A program made the position numbers and the translations under genes. Under the pieces are notes generated by a model. That model was given only the letters and a program-made list of their open reading frames with translations. It was not told the origin of the DNA and searched no databases. This document shows positions 1 through 11,165 of a DNA stretch of 64,000 bases, piece after piece. Numbering within the stretch: position 1 is the first letter of the stretch; each line of letters starts with the position of its first letter. Origin of the DNA: Primorskyibacter flagellatus (GTDB lineage: Bacteria; Pseudomonadota; Alphaproteobacteria; Rhodobacterales; Rhodobacteraceae); the NCBI RefSeq assembly GCF_014638275.1, contig NZ_BMFJ01000001.1:186001-250000 (forward strand), written 5' to 3'.

Positions 1-347
1 GCTACGTGCTGGTACGGATGGAGATGTCGGACCGCGGCTATCACCTGATCAACTCGATCAACCGGGTGACCGGGTTCCTCGGTCCGCAGGGCCGTCCGAT
101 GCCGATGCGCGATGCGGAGGTGTCCGCGATCCTGGGCCGCGTGGCCGAGGGCGAGGAAGCGCCGCGCACGCTGATCCATTTCGAGGTCGGCGAGAAGGTG
201 AAGGTCAACGACGGCCCGTTCGAGGACTTCACCGGCATGATCGAGGAAGTGGACGACGACAACCAGCGCCTGAAGGTGTCGGTGTCGATCTTCGGCCGGG
301 AGACTCCGGTGGAGCTGGAATATACCCAGGTCACCAAGCAGGCCTGA
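1..347 (+). CDS. nusG: Transcription termination/antitermination protein NusG (3' part)
   Basis: The gene is cut by the left edge; the reading frame runs from base 3 and about 114 C-terminal residues are present. NusG binds RNA polymerase and couples it to Rho or to the ribosome. The visible part contains the end of the NGN domain ([16 protein letters not shown]) and the C-terminal KOW domain ([20 protein letters not shown]). A strong terminator follows within 30 bases, so nusG is transcriptionally separated from rplK, which usually follows it directly. The GTG at base 6 is internal and is not a start. Confidence 0.95.
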   Translation, partial: YVLVRMEMSDRGYHLINSINRVTGFLGPQGRPMPMRDAEVSAILGRVAEGEEAPRTLIHFEVGEKVKVNDGPFEDFTGMIEEVDDDNQRLKVSVSIFGRETPVELEYTQVTKQA

Positions 348-373
348 GGCTTTCCAACATCGCAACGGATCGG

Positions 374-399
374 GGCGGGTCGCAGGACCCGCCTTTTTT
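374..399 (+). terminator. Intrinsic terminator after nusG
   Basis: Perfect 8-bp stem (GGCGGGTC / GACCCGCC) with a GCAG loop, followed directly by six T residues. Confidence 0.9.
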
Positions 400-438
400 G
401 TCGCGTGACGATTGGCTAACAAAGGGGTTGTAGAATCA

Positions 439-452
439 ACCTAACGATAGGT
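439..452. promoter_or_regulatory. Palindrome upstream of the cupin gene, candidate TetR operator
   Basis: ACCTAACGATAGGT is an inverted repeat with 5-bp arms, about 40 bases ahead of the cupin start. It lies between a weak -35-like TTGTAG (428-433) and a weak -10-like TAGTCT (452-457). The third gene of this cluster encodes a TetR repressor, so autoregulation is plausible. Inferred from position only. Confidence 0.4.
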
Positions 453-492
453 AGTCTGAATTTGCCGAATGGTCGGCATTTCAGGAGTACCC

Positions 493-915
493 ATGATCAC
501 ACGTTTTCTTTCCCCGATCCTTGCCGCCGCGCTGCTGGTCCAGCCGGCCCTTGCCGACATGACGACCGCGCGTACGCCCGCGTCCGACGTGACCTGGCTG
601 GACACACCCTTCGGCGTGCATGCCGCCCCGGTGCACGGCGATTTCACCAAGGGCGCGCATGTCACCTTCGTGAGGTTCAAGGCCGGGCAGGCGACTCCGG
701 TGCATATCCACAGCCACGAATATACCGGCATCATCGTATCGGGTGTCGGTCGGCACTACGAACCCGACAAGCCGGAAACCGAGGTGGACCTGCCTGCCGG
801 GTCGACCTGGTACATCGGGGCGAATGTGCCGCATATCTCGGCCTGCAACGCGCGCTCCGACTGCGTGTTCGCGCTGATCCAGGACGAACCTTTCGACTAC
901 GTGGAAGGCATGTGA
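493..915 (+). CDS. Secreted single-domain cupin protein
   Basis: A 140-residue protein with an N-terminal signal peptide (about residues 1-22, ending ALADM). A cupin fold is indicated by VHIHSHEY near the middle, which supplies the His-His-Glu type metal ligands, and a later PHIS. The ATG at 493 is chosen because AGGAG lies 5 bases ahead and the signal peptide begins there; an in-frame start further upstream would spoil the signal. It overlaps the next gene (TGATG) and probably forms an operon with the DUF4142 and TetR genes. The substrate is unknown. It resembles DUF4437-like exported cupins, but I cannot assign an enzyme activity. Confidence 0.7.
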   Translation: MITRFLSPILAAALLVQPALADMTTARTPASDVTWLDTPFGVHAAPVHGDFTKGAHVTFVRFKAGQATPVHIHSHEYTGIIVSGVGRHYEPDKPETEVDLPAGSTWYIGANVPHISACNARSDCVFALIQDEPFDYVEGM

Positions 916-1412
916 TGCTGCGCGGCGCATTTGTCGCCGCGCTGCTGGCGGGGGCTCCGGCCCTTGCCGGCGATGCGGAGCTGTTTGCGGCCTACGACCG
1001 GGCGAACAGCATGGATATCGAGACGGCGGAGCTTGGCGCGGTGCGCGGGCATGACCCCCGGGTCCGCGCGCTGGCGGTCATGGTGCTGCGGGACCATGCC
1101 GGGGTGCGGCAACTGGCACGGGATCTCGCTTCCGGGGCCGGTATAAGCTTTGACGCCGGCGCCCTGCCTGACGATCATGGTGCCACGCTTGCCCGGCTGG
1201 AGGCGCTCTCCGGCCCCGCCTTCGACATGGCCTACCTCAGGCATGAGGCGCGGTTCCACGCCAGGGCCATCGCCGCGGTAAAGGGAGAGATCCTGCCAGC
1301 GGCCGCGCTTCCTGCGCTGCGGGATCATCTCGCGGCGGTGCTGCCCCACTTCGAGCATCACCTGGCTGAGACGCTTGCCACCGCAAAGGCGCTTGGCTAC
1401 GAGGTCGAATGA
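915..1412 (+). CDS. Exported DUF4142 family protein
   Basis: A 165-residue protein with a short signal peptide (LRGAFVAALLAGAPALAGDA). The rest is helical and resembles DUF4142, a ferritin-like four-helix family: LRDHAGVRQLARDLA in the first half, FDMAYLRHEARFHARAI in the second, and a terminal helix with HFEHHLAETLATAKALG. The start ATG overlaps the stop of the cupin gene by one base, implying translational coupling. The function of DUF4142 proteins is not established; several sit in the periplasm and are linked to stress. Family assignment is from motif memory. Confidence 0.65.
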   Translation: MLRGAFVAALLAGAPALAGDAELFAAYDRANSMDIETAELGAVRGHDPRVRALAVMVLRDHAGVRQLARDLASGAGISFDAGALPDDHGATLARLEALSGPAFDMAYLRHEARFHARAIAAVKGEILPAAALPALRDHLAAVLPHFEHHLAETLATAKALGYEVE

Positions 1413-1462
1413 TCTTTCGTTCGGGGGGCTCCGGTCCCCCGGACCTGACCGACGGGCACCGC

Positions 1463-2029
1463 ATGGACACTGCAGACCGCATCCTGACCACGGCCGAGGA
1501 GCTGATGCAGACCCGCGGGTACAACGGGTTTTCCTATCAGGACCTCGCAGACGCGATCGGGATCCGGAAGCCATCGCTCTATCATCATTTTCCCAGCAAG
1601 GCCGATCTGGGTCGTGCGGTTATCGGCGCGTATCGGGACCGGATGCGGCGGGTGGCGGATCAGCTGGACGCGGTGGAGGGGATCGATCCCGTGTCCGCAC
1701 TGACGCTTTATCTCGAGCCGATGCTTGAGATCGGGCGGCGGCCCGGGGCGGCCTGTCTATGCGGGGTGCTGGGGAGCGAGTTCTCGGCCATGCCGGAGGA
1801 GATGCAGGCCGAGGTGACGGCGTTCTTCGAGGAACATCTGGATTTCCTCGAGCGGCTGCTGGCCCGGGGCCGGGCCGAGGCGGCCTTCCGGTTCGAGGCG
1901 GAACCGCGGGCGGTGGCCCGGCTGGCCCTGTCGCTGATTGAGGGGGCGATGATCCTCAAACGCTCCATCGACGACAGGACGCTGGTCGGTGAGACGGTCG
2001 GGACGCTGACGGGCCTGCTCAGGGGGTGA
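1463..2029 (+). CDS. TetR family transcriptional regulator
   Basis: A 188-residue protein. The N-terminal helix-turn-helix is clear: MDTADRILTTAEELM, then YQDLADAIGIRKPSLYHHFP (recognition helix) followed by SKADLG. The C-terminal ligand domain holds the pair CLCG, which could respond to an electrophile or thiol reagent as in NemR/AcuR-like regulators; that is inference. The ATG at 1463 fits the usual TetR start; an in-frame ATG at 1409 overlapping the DUF4142 stop would add 18 low-complexity residues. It probably controls the cupin-DUF4142-tetR operon through the palindrome at 439-452. Confidence 0.85.
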   Translation: MDTADRILTTAEELMQTRGYNGFSYQDLADAIGIRKPSLYHHFPSKADLGRAVIGAYRDRMRRVADQLDAVEGIDPVSALTLYLEPMLEIGRRPGAACLCGVLGSEFSAMPEEMQAEVTAFFEEHLDFLERLLARGRAEAAFRFEAEPRAVARLALSLIEGAMILKRSIDDRTLVGETVGTLTGLLRG

Positions 2030-2043
2030 GACCGGATTGGCTG

Positions 2044-2072
2044 TTGCCTTGCGGGGCTGTTGGGGCTATGTG
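2044..2072 (+). promoter_or_regulatory. Candidate sigma-70 promoter for rplK-rplA
   Basis: TTGCCT (2044-2049), a 17-bp spacer, and TATGTG (2067-2072). Spacing is ideal but the -10 is a weak match. It lies in the 210-base gap between the TetR gene and rplK, which otherwise shows no feature. A transcript from here would have a leader of about 160 bases. Confidence 0.35.
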
Positions 2073-2239
2073 CCACGTCTCATGCCGGGTCTCCGATTCC
2101 GGCATGTTCATTCGTGGGAGGCAAAGGCACGCGCGCCGGAGCCGGACCACGCAGACATATCCCGAAGGGCGCGCCCGGAGGGAGAGGCGCAGGGCGGGCG
2201 ATGACCCCGTAGCTGGCGCGATGACAAAGGAGATGGCCG

Positions 2240-2665
2240 ATGGCCAAGAAACTGATCGGCAGCCTCAAGCTGCAGGTGCCTGCCGGGCAGGCAAACCCGT
2301 CCCCGCCGGTTGGCCCCGCCCTGGGTCAGCGCGGGATCAACATCATGGAATTCTGCAAGGCGTTCAACGCCAAGACGCAGGAGATGGAGGCCGGTGCGCC
2401 GTGCCCGACTGTGATTTCCTATTATCAGGACAAGTCCTTCACGATGGAAATCAAGACGCCGCCGGCGTCCTATTACCTGAAGAAGGCCGCCAAACTGAAA
2501 TCCGGCGCCAAAAACCCGGGCAAGGAAACCGCCGGTACGGTCTCCATCGCTCAGGTCAAAGAGATCGCCGAGGCGAAGATGCGCGACCTGAACGCGAACT
2601 CGGTCGAGGCCGCGATGCAGATCATCCTGGGCTCCGCCCGTTCCATGGGCATCGAGGTTAAGTAA
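2240..2665 (+). CDS. rplK: 50S ribosomal protein L11
   Basis: A 141-residue protein of normal length. L11 forms the GTPase-associated centre of the 50S subunit with 23S rRNA and is needed for RelA activation. The N-terminal domain shows [20 protein letters not shown], the proline-rich family hallmark, and the C-terminal RNA-binding domain ends in [20 protein letters not shown] precedes the start by 7 bases. rplA follows after one base, so the pair is co-transcribed. Confidence 0.98.
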   Translation: MAKKLIGSLKLQVPAGQANPSPPVGPALGQRGINIMEFCKAFNAKTQEMEAGAPCPTVISYYQDKSFTMEIKTPPASYYLKKAAKLKSGAKNPGKETAGTVSIAQVKEIAEAKMRDLNANSVEAAMQIILGSARSMGIEVK

Positions 2666-2666
2666 G

Positions 2667-3365
2667 ATGGCAAAGCTTGGAAAACGTACCGCCGCCGCGC
2701 GCGAAGCCTTTGCCGGCAAGGAAGAGATCTCGGTCGAGGAAGCCGTTGCCCTGATCAAGGCCAACGCCAAGGCGAAGTTCGACGAGACCGTCGAGATCTC
2801 CATGAACCTGGGCGTCGACCCGCGTCACGCCGACCAGATGGTCCGTGGCGTCGTCGGCCTGCCGAACGGCACCGGCAAAGATGTGCGCGTCGCCGTCTTC
2901 GCCCGTGGCCCCAAGGCTGACGAGGCGCAGGCCGCAGGGGCCGACATCGTCGGTGCCGAAGACTTGATGGAGACCATCCAGTCCGGCAAGATCGAGTTCG
3001 ACCGCTGCATCGCGACGCCGGACATGATGCCGATCGTCGGCCGCCTGGGCAAAATCCTCGGCCCGCGCAACCTGATGCCGAACCCGAAGGTCGGGACCGT
3101 GACCATGGATGTCGCCGACGCCGTCAAGGCGGCGAAGGGCGGCGAGGTCCAGTTCAAGGCCGAGAAGGCCGGTGTGGTGCATGCCGGTGTCGGCAAGGCG
3201 TCGTTCGACGACGCCAAGCTGGCCGAGAACATCCGCGCCTTCGTGGACGCGGTTTCCAAGGCGAAACCGGCGGGCGCCAAGGGCACCTACATGAAGAAGG
3301 TGTCGCTGTCCTCCACCATGGGGCCGGGCGTGTCGGTGTCGATCGAAAGCGCCACCGGGAACTGA
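2667..3365 (+). CDS. rplA: 50S ribosomal protein L1
   Basis: A 232-residue protein forming the L1 stalk that assists release of deacylated tRNA. The family motif [20 protein letters not shown] is present near the middle. L1 is a translational repressor of its own operon in other bacteria. It starts one base behind the rplK stop and is followed by an intrinsic terminator, so rplKA forms a two-gene unit here, unlike the rplKAJL arrangement of enterics. Confidence 0.98.
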   Translation: MAKLGKRTAAAREAFAGKEEISVEEAVALIKANAKAKFDETVEISMNLGVDPRHADQMVRGVVGLPNGTGKDVRVAVFARGPKADEAQAAGADIVGAEDLMETIQSGKIEFDRCIATPDMMPIVGRLGKILGPRNLMPNPKVGTVTMDVADAVKAAKGGEVQFKAEKAGVVHAGVGKASFDDAKLAENIRAFVDAVSKAKPAGAKGTYMKKVSLSSTMGPGVSVSIESATGN

Positions 3366-3392
3366 TCCCGGGCCACGGATTACTGTCGGAAG

Positions 3393-3418
3393 GGGCGGGC
3401 CTGCGGGTCCGCCCTTTT
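3393..3418 (+). terminator. Intrinsic terminator after rplA
   Basis: A 9-bp G+C-rich stem (GGGCGGGCC / GGTCCGCCC, one G-T pair) with a TGCG loop, followed by TTTT. Confidence 0.85.
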
Positions 3419-3539
3419 CTTTGTGACAGGGGAATGACGTTTCGCGTGCGATATGCGCAGGTCCGGGTGGATCGCGAATGTCACATTCACGACTCCTGTT
3501 TTCCCGACCCTTCCACCGGTTGCAAACGGGGGTTGTCAC

Positions 3540-4694
3540 ATGGTGGATACCAATCAGGCGCAGGACAGCGCCGAAATCCGGGGCGCGCGCGGCGGCTGGA
3601 TTCAGTGGGTCATGGTGGCGGGGCTGATCTATCTGCTGATCTGCGCCGTCGGTCTGATCGGGTCGGGGTTCAAGCTGGCGACAGGGGATCAGGCGAAGGA
3701 GCTGTTCGCCTTCGCCACCAATCCCTTCGCCGGGCTGGTGGTGGGGACGGTGGCGACGGCGCTGATCCAGTCGTCCTCGACAGTCACGTCGATCATCGTG
3801 GGGCTGGTCGCGGGCGGCCTGCCGGTGGAGGTCGCGGTGCCGATGGTGATGGGGGCCAATATCGGCACCTCGATCACCAATACCATCGTTTCGCTTGGCC
3901 ATGTGCGCGAGAAGAAGGAGTTCGCCCGGGCGTTTTCCGCTGCCACGGTGCACGACTTCTTCAACCTGCTCTCGGTCGTCATCTTCCTGCCGCTGGAGAT
4001 CGCCTTCGGCCTGCTGGAGAAGATGGGCGCGGCGCTGGCCGGGGTCTTCACCGTATCGGATGCGGACATGGGCGGCGTGAACTTCGTCAAGGCCGCAACG
4101 GCTCCGGTTACCAAGACGATCGAAGGCGTCCTGACGCCCATGGGGTCGACCGCCGGGGGGATCGCGCTGATCGTCGTCGGGATCGTGATGATCTTCCTGT
4201 CGATCCATTATGTCGGCAAGCTGCTCAAGGCGCTGATGGTCGGCAAGGCCAAGGACATCATGCATACGGCCATTGGCAAGGGTCCGATCTCGGGCATCTT
4301 CTCGGGCACCTTGGTGACGGTTCTGGTGCAGTCGTCGTCGACAACCACATCGCTGATGGTGCCCCTGGCAGGGTCTGGGGCCTTCGGGCTGAAGCAGATC
4401 TACCCCTTCACACTCGGGGCCAACATTGGCACCTGCATCACCGCGCTTCTGGCGGCGACGGCGGTGTCGGGCAATGCGGAGGCGGCGCTGCAGATCGCCT
4501 TCATCCATCTGACCTACAACGTGCTCGGCGTGCTGTTCATCTTCGGCCTGCCGTTCCTGCGCTACCTGCCGGTGAAGTCTGCCGAGTGGCTGGGCGCGAC
4601 GGCGTCAGAGAACAAGATGGTCGCGCTGGTGTATGTCCTGGGTGTGTTCTTCGTCGTGCCGGGGCTCTGCCTTGGCGTTACCAGCCTGGTCTGA
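3540..4694 (+). CDS. Na+/phosphate cotransporter, NptA/PNaS family
   Basis: A 384-residue inner-membrane protein with eight or more hydrophobic segments. It carries the two inverted Na_Pi_cotrans repeats, each with the signature glutamine-serine motif: QSSSTVTS at about residue 77 and QSSSTTTS at about 264, plus GANIGTSITNT and GANIGTCITA. Family members import phosphate with sodium, fitting a marine host. The C-terminal PhoU-like domain found in longer homologues is missing. The ATG at 3540 is preferred over an in-frame start at 3453, because the extra 29 residues are not family-like. A small coiled-coil gene follows after 10 bases. The pair splits rplA from rplJ. Confidence 0.88.
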   Translation: MVDTNQAQDSAEIRGARGGWIQWVMVAGLIYLLICAVGLIGSGFKLATGDQAKELFAFATNPFAGLVVGTVATALIQSSSTVTSIIVGLVAGGLPVEVAVPMVMGANIGTSITNTIVSLGHVREKKEFARAFSAATVHDFFNLLSVVIFLPLEIAFGLLEKMGAALAGVFTVSDADMGGVNFVKAATAPVTKTIEGVLTPMGSTAGGIALIVVGIVMIFLSIHYVGKLLKALMVGKAKDIMHTAIGKGPISGIFSGTLVTVLVQSSSTTTSLMVPLAGSGAFGLKQIYPFTLGANIGTCITALLAATAVSGNAEAALQIAFIHLTYNVLGVLFIFGLPFLRYLPVKSAEWLGATASENKMVALVYVLGVFFVVPGLCLGVTSLV

Positions 4695-4704
4695 GGAGGT
4701 CTCC

Positions 4705-4929
4705 ATGTCTGACATCAAAATCATGCCCAAGGACAAGCTGCGGGCGCTGATCGGGGATACCGAGGAAACGCTGGCCGAGCTGAAGGCCGAGATGGAGCGG
4801 CGGGACGAGGCCGACCAGGCGCGGGAGATCGAGAACCTTGAAGAGCATATGAAGAACGCGGAGCTGAGCCTCCAGACCATCCGCGACTTCTTCCGGCACC
4901 TGGTCGAGGACATGAAGTCGCGCGGCTGA
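4705..4929 (+). CDS. Small helical coiled-coil protein of unknown function
   Basis: A 74-residue, highly charged, soluble protein. Nearly the whole length is predicted helix with heptad character (EETLAELKAEMERRDEADQ, then IENLEEHMKNAELSLQTI). A perfect GAGGAGGT ribosome site (4693-4700), partly within the stop of the transporter gene, gives confidence in the start and in co-transcription. I do not recognise a family. One reading is that it replaces the PhoU-like cytoplasmic domain absent from the upstream transporter; this is inference from adjacency and the helical character only. Confidence 0.75.
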   Translation: MSDIKIMPKDKLRALIGDTEETLAELKAEMERRDEADQAREIENLEEHMKNAELSLQTIRDFFRHLVEDMKSRG

Positions 4930-5474
4930 CCTGACGACTGGTCCCGGGAAGGTTTGGGGGGCGGTTCCCTGGTGTCGCCCCCCGGCGCGTTATGGCAGCC
5001 AGATCCTGAGAAGTTGGGGGAGTTGTCAGGCCCGGCTGGCCGTCTGGCAGGGAGGTATCTGCCGTCCACCGACGCTGTGCAGCGCCTTGTTAAATAATTT
5101 CGTGCGCATTGCGGAATTTTGCGTTATACTTGGCGAAGTTGCCGCGTGCTGCCGGTGCCTCCCGAAGGTGCCGTTCCGCGCATCACGGATTGTGAACCGT
5201 TTTGGTCTTCACAATCCCTTTCGGATTCTCTAAGACGCGCACTTGTCGATTTGCTCCGGATTCGGAGTGTTCGGCGATTCGTCCGAGACGGCGGGTTGGA
5301 GCGATCCTGTAATTCCTGCCTGAGACGGGTAAGACCCAGATTTCTTCGGCCGCTCTCAGTCGAGCGTTCCGGGGCGAAATTGGACGGACCCGTAAGGACC
5401 CGCATAGTCGGGGCTTTGTTGTCCCGGCTTAACTGAGCCGGAGGGTCTGACCCTCCACTACTTGGAGTGAAACT
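4930..5474. other. Long untranslated region upstream of rplJ (L10 leader)
   Basis: 545 bases without a credible gene. The first part holds a G+C hairpin without a T-run (4956-4963 with 4976-4983), possibly the end of the transporter transcript. A TATACT box at 5126-5131 may be the -10 of the rplJ promoter, although no good -35 lies 17 bases upstream. The stretch 5130-5456 is rich in short inverted repeats and ends in the hairpin GGAGGGTCTGACCCTCC (5440-5456), 8 bases ahead of the rplJ ribosome site. In bacteria the rplJ leader binds the L10-L12 complex for autogenous control; this region has the right place and size, but I could not fold it. Confidence 0.5.
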
Positions 5475-5987
5475 GTGGATAGAGCCCAGAAAGAGAAAGT
5501 GGTCGAGGAACTCGGCCAGATCTTCGAAAGCTCTGGCGTTGTGGTGGTTGCCCACTACACCGGTCTCACGGTTGCAGAGATGCAGACACTGCGCGCAAAG
5601 GCTCGTGAAGCCGATGCAAGCGTCCGCGTCGCCAAGAACAGGCTCGCCAAGATCGCCCTGGACGGAAAGCCCTGCGAAAGCATCGGCTCGCTCCTGACGG
5701 GGATGACCGTACTTACCTTTTCCGAGGACCCCGTCGCAGCAGCGAAGGTGGCCGAGGACTTCGCCAAGGACAACAAGAAGTTTGAAATCCTTGGCGGGGC
5801 TATGGGTGAGACGGCCCTGGACCGCGCCGGCGTCGAAGCCGTGTCGAAGATGCCGTCCCGCGAGGAGCTTATCGCCTCCATCGTCGGCTGCATCGGCGCA
5901 CCCGCTTCGAATATCGCCGGGGCCATTGGCGCACCTGCTTCGAACATCGCCTCCATCCTGTCCACGATCGAGGACAAGGCGGCGTAA
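5475..5987 (+). CDS. rplJ: 50S ribosomal protein L10
   Basis: A 170-residue protein that anchors L12 dimers to the L11 region of the ribosome. The N-terminal RNA-binding part begins [14 protein letters not shown] and contains [15 protein letters not shown]. The start codon is GTG, supported by GGAG 7 bases upstream and by the conserved N-terminus. The C-terminal L12-binding helix contains the octapeptide GAPASNIA twice in a row, which fits a helix carrying several L12 dimers. rplL follows 71 bases later. Confidence 0.97.
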   Translation: MDRAQKEKVVEELGQIFESSGVVVVAHYTGLTVAEMQTLRAKAREADASVRVAKNRLAKIALDGKPCESIGSLLTGMTVLTFSEDPVAAAKVAEDFAKDNKKFEILGGAMGETALDRAGVEAVSKMPSREELIASIVGCIGAPASNIAGAIGAPASNIASILSTIEDKAA

Positions 5988-6058
5988 GCAACCCGAGATA
6001 CGGCGTAGGGTTGAACACCCATGCGTTGGAACACATCTAAAGATACGGAAACAGTAAA

Positions 6059-6442
6059 ATGGCTGATCTGAAGAAACTGGCTGAAGAGATCGTCAACCTG
6101 ACGCTGCTCGAAGCACAAGAACTGAAAACCATCCTGAAAGACGAGTACGGCATCGAGCCCGCAGCTGGCGGCGCTGTCATGATGGCGGGCCCGGCAGCTG
6201 GCGGCGACGCCGGCGCAGCCGAGGAAGAAAAGACCGAGTTCGACGTCATCCTGAAGTCGGCCGGCGCGTCCAAGATCAACGTGATCAAGGAAGTCCGCGG
6301 CATCACCGGTCTGGGCCTGAAAGAAGCCAAGGACCTGGTCGAAGCCGGTGGCAAGGCCGTCAAGGAAGGCGTGTCGAAAGCCGAAGCCGACGACATCAAG
6401 GCGAAGCTGGAAGCAGCCGGCGCCGAAGTCGAAGTCAAGTAA
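6059..6442 (+). CDS. rplL: 50S ribosomal protein L7/L12
   Basis: A 127-residue acidic protein of the ribosomal stalk, the docking site for translation GTPases. N-terminal dimerisation domain ([19 protein letters not shown]), an Ala/Gly-rich hinge (residues about 39-58), and the C-terminal domain with [20 protein letters not shown] and [20 protein letters not shown]. The ribosome site is weak for so abundant a protein (CGGAAACAGTAAA ahead of the ATG). It is followed by two hairpins before rpoB. Confidence 0.98.
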   Translation: MADLKKLAEEIVNLTLLEAQELKTILKDEYGIEPAAGGAVMMAGPAAGGDAGAAEEEKTEFDVILKSAGASKINVIKEVRGITGLGLKEAKDLVEAGGKAVKEGVSKAEADDIKAKLEAAGAEVEVK

Positions 6443-6448
6443 TTGCAA

Positions 6449-6507
6449 CCGGGCGCATCCGCCCGGTGGTAATTTCAAGGCTGGATCCGGGAAATCCGGG
6501 TCCAGCC
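6449..6507 (+). promoter_or_regulatory. Tandem hairpins between rplL and rpoB, candidate attenuator or processing site
   Basis: Two strong stem-loops: 6449-6466 (CCGGGCG / CGCCCGG, loop CATC) and 6479-6507 (12-bp stem with one G-T pair, loop GAAAT). Neither has a T-run. In enterics the rplL-rpoB gap holds a partial terminator and an RNase III site that lower rpoBC relative to L12; these could serve the same end. The remaining bases to rpoB show no gene. Confidence 0.55.
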
Positions 6508-6684
6508 GAACCTGTCTCAGAGAGGGCTTTTGCGTGAAGCCCTGCCTAAGGCGAGGTTCGGATCGGGAGGCCGCCGTTCGGGAAGGTGGCCAGGCATGGA
6601 TCCGAAACCCCCTGTTTCTAAGGGCGCAGTACCGGGGCCCGACGGTACCTGCACCCCGACGTGAAACGAAAGGTGACTTACGTC

Positions 6685-10821
<4,137 letters not shown>

Positions 10822-10826
10822 GCCTC

Positions 10827-11165
10827 ATGGTCTCGCAGGTCCACGCGCTGCTCATTCCCTTCGTCCTCGCCGGGTGTTGCGACAACGGCGAGGGCGGAAC
10901 GGGTCTCTGCCATGCGACTGTCGAAGAACAGCGCATCGACGGATGGCACGTCATGACATCGTCCTACGGTCCCACGGGCCGGAAGATGTCTGAGAGACTA
11001 GCGCTGAAGACCTGCGGGCTTCCCCCCAATGCCGATCCATCGCTCGTCAAGTTCCGTGACGAGCTTACCTACATAGATACCGACGGGACGAAGCAGCAGT
11101 ACGTGATCATGGACATCGATCAGCACTTCTTCAAATGCCCGGAGCCTGGAAAGGACGCCCAATGA
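10827..11165 (+). CDS. Small putative lipoprotein between rpoB and rpoC
   Basis: A 112-residue ORF starting 5 bases after the rpoB stop; GAGG at the end of rpoB serves as ribosome site. Its stop overlaps the rpoC start (ATGA), so it is translationally coupled. The N-terminus is hydrophobic and ends in a lipobox, LAGC at residues 14-17, but the usual Lys/Arg in the n-region is absent (only His6), which weakens the export call. Five cysteines (17, 18, 28, 63, 104) could form disulfides in the envelope. The C-terminal half looks folded ([20 protein letters not shown]). I recognise no family. It is a genuine oddity in an otherwise invariant gene pair. Confidence 0.7.
   Translation: MVSQVHALLIPFVLAGCCDNGEGGTGLCHATVEEQRIDGWHVMTSSYGPTGRKMSERLALKTCGLPPNADPSLVKFRDELTYIDTDGTKQQYVIMDIDQHFFKCPEPGKDAQ

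Noticed and set aside
2658..4508. A 616-codon minus-strand frame over rplA and the phosphate transporter
   Set aside because: Overlaps two convincing genes; Arg/His/Asp-rich translation without family match.
5881..5970. Repeated GAPASNIA octapeptide in L10 as a recent duplication
   Set aside because: It lies in the L12-binding helix, where repeated segments for successive L12 dimers are normal for the family.
6661..6684. GTG at 6661 as the rpoB start
   Set aside because: The 8 extra codons contain the ribosome site of the ATG at 6685, and the conserved N-terminus begins at that ATG.
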